Assembly: GCF_018143015.1 (NCBI RefSeq)
Contig: NC_054750.1
Span: 7,795,501 to 7,859,500, forward strand
DNA: 64,000 bases
From: Lytechinus variegatus
Taxonomy: Eukaryota > Echinodermata > Echinoidea > Temnopleuroida > Toxopneustidae
Direction of reading: 5' to 3'
Positions 12,000 to 23,800 of this stretch are shown piece after piece (position 1 is the stretch's first letter; every line of letters starts with the position of its first letter). The notes below the pieces were generated by a model. That model saw only the letters and a program-made list of their open reading frames with translations. It was not told where the DNA came from and made no database searches. Both the position numbers and the translations under genes were made by a program.

Positions 12000-13100
12000 T
12001 TTTGATTGCTCGTGATTGACAACACAGAACTCTAAAAAGAATTCCTTAAAATCTGAAAACTATTTTGAAATGTTTTAGTTTTATTTTTTTCATCTCATCT
12101 TGTAAATACTTTTTTTTCCTTTCTCTCATAAAAGTCATAAGATGTTGGGATTTTCATTTCAACACAATAAAAGGATTATGTAACAAGGGATATATTACAT
12201 AGTGAGTGTGCTGTAGTTTGGTACAAGACCAGCGCTACTGAAGAAAAACATAAGGACAGTCAATTCAAACACAGGTAGCAGCCAATCTCTATTGTGCTGG
12301 AGCACTGTAACAATCATCATCAAGAACCTATCATTGCCAGTCTATTGATACCTCTCATCAGCTCCTTCGAACATTTTCTTGGGGGAGATGGTATCGGACA
12401 CGAGTACCAACAAATTTCACTGATATTGCTTTTCTACATTTGCTTACTAAAATGTCCACTGATCACCCAGCTAAACATGACATCTAGTAAAGCAGGATGC
12501 GGCGGGCAAAAGCAAAGACAGCTCACCAGACTTACTAGAGAAATCTAGTGTATCAATTGAGAGTTACCTTACACGAGTGTAAGTACATGAAGTTTGCACC
12601 TTGTACATTTCTATGTTCTCAATTTTCAGCAGAGGCAATACCTTGAGAGTTCTAAGCATGAAGAATTTTTGCATTGCCTGATTGCATAGCAATTGTGGAA
12701 GCAGGGAAAGAATGTCCCTGAAGACTGTTGTCTGTAGAAATGCTACATACATATATCTAGTTACTGATGGTCACACCATCGAAATAGACTCCAAACTGAC
12801 GGATGAATGATGTGCAATTCAACATAGATATGATAGGTCTGGAGTCAGTTTCGTTTGTGCGACTAGCAAGAGACTGAAAATTCACTTGAAAGTTATAGTG
12901 CTTTGGCTCAGTACCACAACAAATAATTTCTTTGCAATTGAGAATGACTTGAAAATTATGTATAATCGTGTCATCTTCTATCCAAATTTCGGAGGTTATG
13001 GGAGTGTAGACTACCATTTAATTACAGGGATGTGAATATATAAACAGATGGAAAATCTCATGCAGAGAAACTGGAAGCTAGATAATAGTTAATTTGCATC
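12000..13100. other. Intergenic or distal UTR, no gene recognised
   Basis: A plus-strand AATAAA occurs near 12165. A minus-strand open frame (13017-12757, 86 codons) has no domain I recognise and starts directly after a stop codon. I do not call a gene. Confidence 0.4.
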
Positions 13101-13107
13101 ATATAAA

Positions 13108-13233
13108 TGGCATTTCATGGAAAAGATTTCAGCGATTTTTACAGACTATTTGACTTGCAGCCAATCACATCCAAGGATTTGCAGTAGCTTTCAACAACTG
13201 TCAGTGAAAATCATTATCTGTTCCATGAAATGC
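13108..13233. repeat. Short MITE with TTTCATGGA ends
   Basis: GGCATTTCATGGAAAAGAT at the left is matched by the inverse of ATCTGTTCCATGAAATGC at the right. The core has CCAATCACATCCAAGGATT, similar to the core of the element at 37276-37420. Non-coding. Confidence 0.6.
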
Positions 13234-14275
13234 TTTCCAGGTTGGTTGGCACTTGGGTGAAGGAGTCAGAAGGACATAGGGAGGTGTGATTAAGTCACAT
13301 GACCATGTGGCTGGTTTCACAAACCAGCCCTACACAAAGACTAGTCTCGGCCCCATCCAATGGTGAATAATAATTTTTTTTTTGGAAATACAATCCCAAA
13401 GTGATCGTTAATACCAAATATGCAACATGTCTGAGCAATCCAAATATTACTTGCGACACCCTTTTTCGCAACTGCTCAATGAGTCATTTTGGTATCGTAG
13501 GGAATGCAGTGACAGAGACCGAATTTGATGCAACACGGCCTTAGGGTTCGTGGACACGTCATAGAAAACAGGTGTTTACATGGGATGCAACAGAAGACTT
13601 GGAACAACTAAATAAATCCTGCTCCCATATCCTTCTGACAGTCACTCATGCCACCTTGTCTAGGTGATTTAGAGTCTTCCTTGTACTAAACGGGGAAAGG
13701 ATAGTTATGAGATTTATCGATGAAAAGAATACAAAGAACTCATAAAAAAGGGAAAATATCAAGAATATAAAAAAGCTTGGCTACTAACAAATTCAAATGG
13801 CAAAGATTAACACTTTGCAAGAATCATTAATTTAAACAGATTCCAGAGCTGCCAACCTTTAAAAGACAAAGTAAAAAGTAGTAACCTAGAAGCTCAAAAG
13901 TCATCATTCTGAGATAAAAGGTATATAACTAATACCTGCCAAGCGGTATTATAAATTTCTTAGAAGTAAATGCCAAGTTTTGCCAACCCTACAGGACGGT
14001 TGTCAGGAATACTTATCCAGAGTATTACATAACTTTTGTGAAGCACTAGCTTGCCTAGTCAGGCAAGTACATTTCACTGTGCAATGTATTACTACGCGAG
14101 TATTAAATGTGTATACCTTTTCTACCTCAAAAGCGTGATGGTGTAATTTGACATGAAAATCGTATAAATTATGACTTTTTTAAATAGCTGGCAGCTCTGA
14201 GATTCACACTCACACATATAAATTCATAAACATGACGGGAACAGATGTGGTAGCCGAAGCAGTAAATACCTTCTT

Positions 14276-14441
14276 GGGGGCCTTTTCATAAAGGTGCTCG
14301 TTAGTTACTCACTGCTTACCAATGACTGGCGATTCTTTCTTGTGCGTAATGATATACGCTTAATCATAACTAGCATGTACTTAGCTCCCAAGAAAGGATC
14401 ACCAGTCATTTCTAACTTACAAACAGCTTCATGAAATACAC
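14276..14441. repeat. MITE, TTTCATAAAG/GAACGAC family, copy 1
   Basis: Begins GGGGGCCTTTTCATAAAGG and ends in the inverse-type sequence CAGCTTCATGAAATACAC. CTGGCGATTCTTTCTTG and its inverse AAGAAAGGATCACCAGTC lie inside, as in the copy at 31714. Non-coding. Confidence 0.65.
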
Positions 14442-14444
14442 ACA

Positions 14445-16514
14445 GGGTCAATAATATAATAATGGTTGGAATATGAGGTCACCTAATAATCATTTATCAA
14501 CATGAAATAAATCAAACCTTGCTTTATCATATTGCAATAATACTCTTGTATGACAATGATAACAAATCTATCAGACACGAGGTGCAGATGTGCATTATAG
14601 GGGATGATAGCTCTTTTGGTAAAGTAGAGGGTTTACAAAACACAAATTGCCAAGTTCATGTTTTCGTTGTGGTCGTCTTATAGTGTATTAAACTCCTGTT
14701 TCCTAAGCACCAGCTTCTTGTGATAAACCATGTACTGGTCAAACCTTTCCCATTAACTTCTCAAAAATAGCAATACAGGTGAGCCAACACTATGTTTTAA
14801 GATGATATTTTTTGCATGTGCAAGTGGAAGATATCCACAAATGGATACAGATCGAAAAGTACATGTAAAATATCTAAGCTTGCACAATTTTCTTGACCAA
14901 GTTCATGAAAAAATGCTGTTGGAAACTGCAATCAACGTTAACAAAATTGTATCAACTTGGCTTCTGATTCCCTTTTAAATGAAAAATATATTCTTCTAAC
15001 ATGGAATATGAACAATGTCACAAAAAGGAGCATTAAACACACTTTGCAACAAAGGTATAGATGGAATTCATTTCATATTAAAAAGAAATAAACATATGAA
15101 GTCATTAATCATTACTACCACCATAACTAGGAGTAAGCAGAAGAAAAGTATGCAGCCTTGAGATAGGAGACTTCGGAGGGCATGGCAAAAGATTGCAATC
15201 AATAATTTTACTTCCCCTATAATTGGGTTGCAAACTTGCACCCAAGCAGTAACCTGCCATTTGCAAAAGAATATGTGGCATTAATCGCATGACATTTGCA
15301 ATCAAGTGCAAGTGTATTTTGAACATATTGTCTCCCAATCATCTGACAAATATGAGAACAAATGGAATAGATCAACTGCCCCAAGCAAGCTAATTAAAAT
15401 AATTTGTCATTTAATGATGTAAAAATGTACATGGATGATACTAGAAATGACATGCAAAATGAAACTTAATCATCTATGACAACCCCATCATTTCTCCCTT
15501 AAATCAATGGTCAAACATTTAACTCTGTACAAACTTTATCTTCAGAGAAAATGTACATAAAAGTTTTCTCCTCGGATAATTGGCATTATACATAATTCAT
15601 ATATTCCCCTTGGGTACTTGAACAAAAATTTATTCAAGTTATACGAACAAGGCATATAGCAGCAATTCAACGCAGACCATAATTGTTTTCATTGGAATAC
15701 TTATAGTTCATCTTTCATATCATGCCTTACATCCATCGGCAAGTCTATCATCCAACATCAATGTCAATAAGACTACAAAAGCTATTAGAAATTTCTTAGT
15801 ACTTCTTTAATAAACAATTCTCACAGATTTTTTTTTTCAAATGTCTTTTAAATGCTTACTTTCAGCATCAAATACAAATTGTATACATATTTTTCTCCAT
15901 TATGAAAATTGAATTATTTTGTTTTCAAGCTTCTCCTTCAAGGAGTTATCAATAAGATGCATTGAGCAGCCAAGGCACCCCGTCTTCTATTTCTTGATCT
16001 GTGATTTTTCTGCATCAAATATTTACCTTCTGTAATTATCCACTTTCTATTCATTCAAGCATACACTGCCATGCTGTCAAGAGGTTATAGTTCCCTTCAA
16101 ACAAGAACCTGAAGTTGCTGAACTTGGGGTAGAGGTACGTTCCTAACGCTTTCTCAGTAAATGTGTTAGCAATCACAAACCAAACCTTCCAATATATTAA
16201 AGAGTATTATCATTATCTTGAACATTCCCTTCTGTGGCCATCCAAATTTTCTTCTTCCCTTTCCTCACTTGCAGAAAATAATAGAGTTGCATTGCAGATT
16301 GACTGGTAACATTAATTCCTTTATACAGTGCACTATCTTCCTGCCAAAAACAAGCGATGACCCCTTCTTACACTGAGGTTGTGATTGATACAATCGATCT
16401 CAATTAGCTATTGAAATCCATCGATGTTTGTATAGCAAATGTATAAAACTTCCCTCTGGACACAACAATAAATGCATAAGTATATAGACAAAGAACTGAC
16501 ATGTTAGTAGTTGT
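14445..16514 (-). other. Possible 3' UTR of the SERBP1/HABP4 gene
   Basis: Two kilobases of largely unique, AT-rich sequence downstream (minus strand) of the SERBP1/HABP4 stop codon at 17547, with no coding frame. Vertebrate SERBP1 has a long 3' UTR, so this could be transcribed 3' UTR. A minus-strand poly(A) signal lies at 15634-15629. No direct evidence of transcription is available. Confidence 0.35.
15629..15634 (-). terminator. Candidate poly(A) signal for SERBP1/HABP4
   Basis: TTTATT on the plus strand, AATAAA on the minus strand, about 1.9 kb downstream of the stop codon. Other signals may be used; the motif is common in AT-rich DNA. Confidence 0.25.
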
Positions 16515-16720
16515 TGGTAGTGCTAGTTCTTGGTTTGCTATGGTTGTGATTAATTGGATCAAACGCAACTCTTTATGAGATGGTGTCCTGAGTCCCGAAA
16601 CACAAAAGTTAGCGATTGATCGTACGCTTGATTTTCACGATGGATTGTACATTGTAGTCAATGGAATCAATCGTAGAAAAATGTTCTACGATCATTGCTA
16701 AGTTTTGTGTTACGGGCTCC
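16515..16720. repeat. Repeat fragment abutting a TAACACAAAG MITE
   Basis: 16515-16589 is the right end of the GGGCCCCATCTTACAAAG family (TTGCTATGGTTGTGATTAAT to GATGGTGTCC). It runs directly into a complete 131 bp MITE (16590-16720) nearly identical to 990-1125. The same order of the two families recurs at 41725-42955. Confidence 0.7.
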
Positions 16721-17546
16721 TGGTCTGACAGACAAAGAAATAATACTATTATTATAATGCAGAATTCATGGTACATCATTACGATTCAAGTTCACACATG
16801 TAAGGATAATGGCATACCGAACGCAGTGCCATGACAATATTCCCTTGCCAATGATGTGTCTTACAGCCACTGAGTGGACACGCACATTAAATTAGAAAAT
16901 TGTGAAAACATCTTTCTTCAGATGCAAGCATTGTGCATTATGAACTCCACACAAAAGCTCTTTTAAACAATTATATTCTCCGATTCATGTCGTTTTCACC
17001 TTCCAACCTAAAATGGGGAATCTTTACCCGCGTGATTCTGTCCAATAATAATACATTCTCCTAAACATTAACATGGCACACATTGCAACTGTATGGTGCT
17101 TCAAATCTCATCTTGGTACATAGCTACTCACAACAGATCAGTTGGAAGAAGACAATAATTCAAAAAGACCGATGATGAATAAAAAAGATAATATACATTA
17201 CTTTTTTAAATCTGTAATGTTCAACAGAAATGTTCTCTTTTGATGGTAAAAAAATGTAATTACAAGCTCCATCTCGAGCTACATCACAAAAGAAATAAGG
17301 GCTATCATATTGCCATGGGGTAGATAGGAGTCAGCTGGGTCAAAATAAGGAACCTACAACTGTTCATTGCCTTTATACCCCACATGTAGTATAACGCAAC
17401 CTCACAGAGCGTGATCTCCAAAAAAAACAACACCTGTGTTTAACTGCAGGTGAAAAATATTTATACGAAAGGGAATAAATTACACAGCACATTATTCTCT
17501 CTTCACTTCTTGTGTTGTTACCAACCGTGCATTTCTTGCACCCTCT

Positions 17547-17813
17547 TTACTTCGAAAGGGAGGGGAATTCCTCCTCGTTGTCGACGGCGATGGCCGACTC
17601 GTCGCGGTATCTTCCACCGCGTCCGCCACGGCCTCCACGTGACATGCGGTCTCCGCCACGTCCGCGACCACCACCACGGTCTCCGCCGCGTTCTCCACCC
17701 CGTCCACCCGCTCCGCGCCCACCTCTCCTTGCGCCGCGGCCTCGCCCACCTGGGGTTTGGTCAGAGAAGGTGATGTTGATCAGTCCGGAGGCATCCTGCT
17801 TGGTATGGTGATC
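17547..17813 (-). CDS. SERBP1: SERBP1/HABP4 coding exon 6 and stop
   Basis: Starts with DHHTKQDASGLINITFSDQ, matching the vertebrate [21 protein letters not shown] region, followed by a second RGG box and the acidic tail EEEFPSLSK; stop TAA at 17549-17547. The acceptor (CTACCAAAAG) has a weak pyrimidine tract, so the exon start is less certain than the others, although phase and homology fit. Confidence 0.88.
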   Translation of the reverse strand, partial: DHHTKQDASGLINITFSDQTPGGRGRGARRGGRGAGGRGGERGGDRGGGRGRGGDRMSRGGRGGRGGRYRDESAIAVDNEEEFPSLSK

Positions 17814-20800
17814 CTTTTGGTAGATATATTCATGCTGGAGACAAAGAACAAGGGTGTCAAGTATAAGGATTTTGAGAGAAAAAATTCCTCCCTGCTATCA
17901 AGACTAGGTACATGTACTGTGCATCGAGCTCTGATGGGCACATGGATCATTATTTTCCAATACAAGATTCCTTGACAAGCACCAGAAATGCCTCTAATAA
18001 CGATGGCTTTTAATGGCCAAGAATGTACTTCTGTCTCGTTACAGGGATACCTTTGTATTGCTCCAGACACTGTCAGGCCAAGGAAAACTAGAATACTAAA
18101 ATGATGGGTGAAATATACAAAGTGGTACATGTCTGTTGGTACGGAAAATACATATTCTACTCTGAGTAACGGACAACACCCGTTACAAGGGGAACATCTA
18201 GCACTAGTCATTAATATTCAACTTGTTTCACCAGGGCACCCGAATTGGAAAAACGATGATTGCATTTGAAGTATTCCATTGTTTCAGATTGCTTTCTGAA
18301 CTAATCAAAATATAAATGATCACAATCTTGAATACACACCACAAAATTGTAACTTATATAATATGGTGTATTTCATGCCAATGGAAAATCTAAGAAGAAT
18401 TTATCTCTTTTCCTATTTTCCTAGCCCTGACTTGGAAGAAAAGAAAAAAAAGTCAGTTAATTGATCAAAGGCAGGGAACTGGTGGTATGGAGCATTTGTG
18501 CTACTTCAACAACAAAAAAAAGGTCCCTAACTCTCCATTTAAATTTATTAACGATGAACCAATTACTGAACAAAACTGTTTAATTGGTGGAATTCATGGT
18601 CACCATCACATCCCTATCAATATGAAAAGAGAAATTGTAGTATCCTTTTTTTTCTGCAACAATTAACAGCTCAGGGTTGGCGATTTCCAAAGAAATTGAG
18701 GTATTTCCTGTTTCAGGTGGGAAATATCCCGAAAAATTTGTAAAAGCTGGGAAGTAATTAAGATGTACAAGAAAATGGCAGAATATGCTTGGAAAAGGGC
18801 AATACCTGAAAATATTTAAGTATAGTGATAGAGAGGTAATTTACCACCAGTAACTCCCACTCTAGCCAACCCCACTCCAGCAACTTGTAGAGATCCTCAT
18901 GCATGACATAAAATGAAAAATGGGGGTACCTTTTCGCTGTCATCCTTGGTCGTTTCCTTCTTGAGAACGTAGGTCTGTTTCCATTGCGAGTTATCTTCAC
19001 CCTCGCCAGCTCGCCGTAAATTGAATTCGGTTTTGACACGTTCCTTGGAGACCATAGCCTTGTATTCATCCAGGGTCATCTCGTCCTTTTCCGGTTCCTT
19101 TTCCTCTCCATCCTCCGGCGCACCTTCGTTCTCTTCGCCTTCCTTGGGAGTAGTCCTAGAACGGGCAATAAAAACGAGTGTAACAACGGGACCAGGGAAT
19201 GCTCCATGAAGCTCAATTCAAATTTATGCTTGACTATATCAACGACTTGATCGCATTCTGGCCCTAAATGAGATGTCCCATAATTTATTTGATTTTAACA
19301 ATGTTATTTCCTACAAAATCTGATCAATTAACCCTATCTAGGCCGGGGTATTTTGGGAGTTCATATGGCCGGCACTGAAAATTGGCACACAGGTTGTCTG
19401 GGACATAACAATTGTATAGTAATTTATTTTATGCAAATTGCTATTGAGTGATTATGCTATTTTATGCATAATTAGTATGCAAAATCATACTTTTCACTTT
19501 AACTCCCTAAATAAAGCTTCAAATGTTCTAATTTTTTGGTTTAGAAACTCTTTGTGGTGTTCTAAGCAAGTGTACATGAAAAAAATTGCAATATCAGATA
19601 AATTTCTTATGTGTTATATTGTTTTTTTGCAATTTCTTATGTATTTCTGTTTTTTGGACCTTTTATTTTTCATTGTTTTTTCAATGAAATTTGTTGGGGA
19701 CTCTTCTGAGATCATAAACAGCATAAAACAAATACATTTGGACAAGCAAAAATAAAAATAATCATCCATTTATGATTTTTGGTTAAAAACACAATTTGCA
19801 TTGACTTTGTACACGAAATCACGTTTTTGAGCAATTTTTGGTCTGACATGCACTTACATAATGTTGCGTGATTCCGGAACCGCGTACCCAGGTGACGTAA
19901 AACTGGTCTCAAAAGTTGCGCAAGACTTAAAAGTAAAAAGTCAGCAAGCAGCGTGGTCAAAAAATTTCGCGCGGCGAAAATATTGAGCGAATTGCTGAGG
20001 GGGATGCCCCCCCCTGGATAGGGTTAAAAAAATGAAACAATGTTAGCTGCTTGTTGACGAGAATTTTATCTACAGCCACCAACAAGTATCAAGACAGTGA
20101 TATTTGTTAACAGTCGTTTGTTTGTTAAAAATCCTATCTAATACTAAGTAAATCAAACTAGTAAAAGCAAACATTGACAAGACACAATAATGACCCCCCC
20201 CATTTGTTTTACTTTCTTTTCACTCCAGTAGTTTTAACTAGCTTATATTTTAGAGTAAACAAGTAAATTAATAAATAAAAAGGAAACCAATGCAGAATCT
20301 GCCCTTTTACATACAAAAAGTATTTTTTACAATATGGCCGTAAAATATGGCAAAAGTAATGACTACATTTGTCTGAAAAGTGGTAGGTCCCCCATTGGGA
20401 CAGTTGTTCTTACGTTGGGGCATTTTCCGATTGTTCACCGTCAGCAGGTTGGTTCCATTCTTGTGTAGTGCCTTCCTCGCTTGCGTTCGAAGTATTCAGA
20501 TCCCTACAAGAAAATTTACAAAAGGAATGAATGGTTATAATAGAAAATAATACCAATACACTATCTAAATCTTGTTCTGGAGTAGATCTCGTTACATTTA
20601 CTACTCAACGGTAACAATAAAAAAGCCCCAACCCCCTCCGTTTGGAATTCAAAATTCATGCAAATGAAATATACCAAAATTGCAATTCAACAATATTTTA
20701 AAAGGGGTTAGCAGCAGTTAGGCCAGGGTTACACATCCCCCTCTCAAATCTCACTCTTCAAGACAAAGTTTATAAAGAGCACTTGGTTTGTAGTTAGTTA

Positions 20801-23800
20801 CAGTAGTTCATTCATGACTTCAAATCTGCCCCCTCCCCCTTCCTGCAATGTAGTTTGTATTGTGAAATTTGCTACTTATCATGAGGGTCATTCAATCCTA
20901 GGCAGAAAAGGGAGTGTTGTGAAAGTCATAACAAGTGGAATGCCTCTGGCCGTCTCACCTGCATCACGCGATTCAACATAGCAGCAGTGCTGACTTTGAA
21001 AACTACTATAACTCGCACAAGATGTTCAGTGATACTTGGTTACTCTTATTTCCACTTTTTTTTTAACTAGACCAATACACTTACAGAGATAGGATGGTAA
21101 TTCAACAAATACCCCCAATGTGGCCAAAAAATCATTGCCTCACATGACCTTTGACCATGATCATGTGACCTGAAACTGTAATTCAACAGATACCACCATT
21201 ATGGCCAAAGTTCATTGACCTTTGACCTTGGTCATGTGACCTAAAATGCGCACAGGATGTTCAGTGATACTTGATTACTCTTATGTCCAAGTTTTATGAA
21301 CTAGACCAACATACTTTCAAAGTTATGATGGTAATTCAACAAATACACCCAATTTGGCCAAAGTTCATTGACCCTAAATGACCTTTGACCTTGATAATGT
21401 GACCTGAAACTTGCACAGGATGTTCAGTGATACTTGATTACTATTATGTCCAAGTTTCATGAATCAGATCCAAAAACTTTTAAAGTTTTGATTGTAATTC
21501 AACAGATACCCCCCAAATCGGCCAAAGTTTATTGACCCTAAATGACCTTTGACCTTGGTCATGTGACGTGAAACTCATGCAGGATGTTTGGTGACACTTG
21601 ATTAACCTTATGTCCGAAATTAATGAACTAGGTCCATATATTTTCTAAGTTATGATGACATTTCAAAAACTTAACCTCGGATTAAGATTTGATGGTGATT
21701 CCCCCAACATGGTCTAAGTTCATTGACCCTAAATGACCTTCGACCTTGGTCATGTGACATGAAACTCTACTGGATGTCAGTAATACTTGATTAACCTTAT
21801 GGCCAAGTTTCATGAACTAGGTCCATATACTTTCTAAGTTATGTTATGATGTCATTTCAAAAACTTAACCTTAGGTTAAGATTTGATGTTGACGCCGCCG
21901 CCGTCGGAAAAGCGGCGCCTTGTCTCACTCTGCTAAGCAGGTGAGACAAAAAGGGAAGCAAGAAAGGCAGGACTTACTTGACATCGTCCTTGATATTTCC
22001 CCAGTTGTGGGAGCCACTTCCTTCCCTCTTGTCCTGGCCTTTGAACGAGCTGCTGGGAGACCAAGACACGAACCAATTGGATGCAGGCGTACATTAGGAG
22101 GGTATGTTACACCAGGGCGGGATGGGCCATTGGCAGGTTTAACAAACCACAGGGTGGAATAGGAAAAAGATATCATGCATGCACAGGGGATAACATGAAG
22201 CAAATAGAGGGGAGGGAGGGGAGGAAAGAGCAATAAAAATATAATAAACAAATAAGCAAATAAAACAAGGGCGAGGGACAGACTAGTAAAATGAAATTTT
22301 TTTTCACCTGTAATAATGACATGTACTAAGCAACAAGTTGGAACAATTAAATACATGTAGGATACAAGAAGATTGCAACAAAAAAAAGGCAGATATCACA
22401 GATTATACAAAAAACAATCAGAAAAAAATCTGCTATTACTAAGCTAATTCTAATGCAGCTGTCATATTTCCCTAACGGCAGCCATACGGCGAGACGTAAA
22501 CAGCAGTTTTATTTATTTTTATTCAATTCACCTATATGTAGCTGATCCAAAAAATGTAAAAACTGCCATTTTTTTTTGTGTAGGGGAAATGTGACTGCGC
22601 CATTAGTAATTCAAAGGAATGGTAACATTTACAGAGTACATGTACATATAGATCGAAAGTGATAGCTGTTACATGAATAAAATGATTCTTTAATTACAAT
22701 ATAAATTGATCTTTGACCAACTGATACCAAGTAACAAACTTATGGCCATTACATGTACATGTAGGTTCGATTTCAAGTGAGTGCATGTACTGAATATTTA
22801 GGCGAACATGAGGGGGGGGGGGGTGGCAATATGCAATGTACTAGTGCAACGTTCTTTGTGAAATGTAGCTGACAGAAACAGAATGAAAATCATTGTTATA
22901 ATCGATAATTTCACCACATATCCCATCCATAAACCTGATAAAATATACTTCCCTAAAAAGCTACCAGTTGGCTAATTTGAATAATTGAATTAGCGATAGG
23001 TTGGGCAATGATGCATGCCATTCCTGTAATTCCCTTTACAAGTTCCTATAAGGCAAACATACCTCTTGTCCGATCCGCTATGCCTATCAAACTCTCTCTT
23101 CCGATAATCAGATGATCCTCCTCGTCCACCGAATCCTCCACGTCCACCACGAGGGCCTCCTCTTCCCCTACCCCTGCCTCTGTACGGTCTGTCACCTTGG
23201 TAGTCTCCACGTGGGGGTCTATCCCCTTGGAAATCACGGGGTGGCCTATCCCCACCGCTACTCCTGTACTCTGAAGGTGCCTGGTTCTCCTGGTTTTCTA
23301 GGTGGCTGTCTTGCCCCTCTGACCTTCTGTTGTTGTTGTTTCTCCTGTAGTTGGGTCTGTCCTGGTTGCCTCCACGACCCCCTCTTCCACCTCTCCTTCC
23401 AGTGTCCGGGCGATCACTCCTTTCAGGCCTAGTGTCTTCATGGAAGAACAACAAAACCAAATCTTGTATGTATATGGACAGTGATTTTCCGTTTCAGAAA
23501 ATCTTACATTCTGTTTCAGCATGTCTGAAAACAGAAATTCCATTTCCCCATAGACTTTGTGTACATGAAAAAGTGACAATTCCGTTGAAAATCAATACGC
23601 AATGAGTAGCGATGTCAAAATGCTCACGCTGGTCAAACTTTGTATCTGCCACCGTACTAACAATGTTTTAAAATCGATAAGATTCAAGTACAAAACTATT
23701 CAAAGAAACATAAAAACATCCTCACCTTTCACATTATTTTGTGGTTAAATGAGATTTTATCTCTGCATTGGGGACTTTTTGGACATGTTTTGAGCAGAAG

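Larger units (their letters stand above)
20952..21947. mobile_element. Element with GTCTCACCTGC ends and tandem DR1 units
   Basis: The left end GTCTCACCTGC (20952-20962) is inverted exactly at the right end (GCAGGTGAGAC, 21937-21947). The body consists of diverged tandem units of roughly 135-180 bp, each with GTGACCTGAAAC, CAGGATGTTCAGTGATACTT, AAGTTTCATGAACTAG, GGTAATTCAACA and TGACCTTTGACC. Near the right end are GCCGCCGTCGG and a hairpin TGTCTCAC...GTGAGACA. It occupies most of intron 3 of the SERBP1/HABP4 gene, ending 31 bp from the exon 3 donor. Confidence 0.75.

Noticed and set aside
12757..13017. Minus-strand 86-codon frame as a coding exon
   Set aside because: It starts right after a stop, has no convincing acceptor, no recognised domain and no neighbouring exon.
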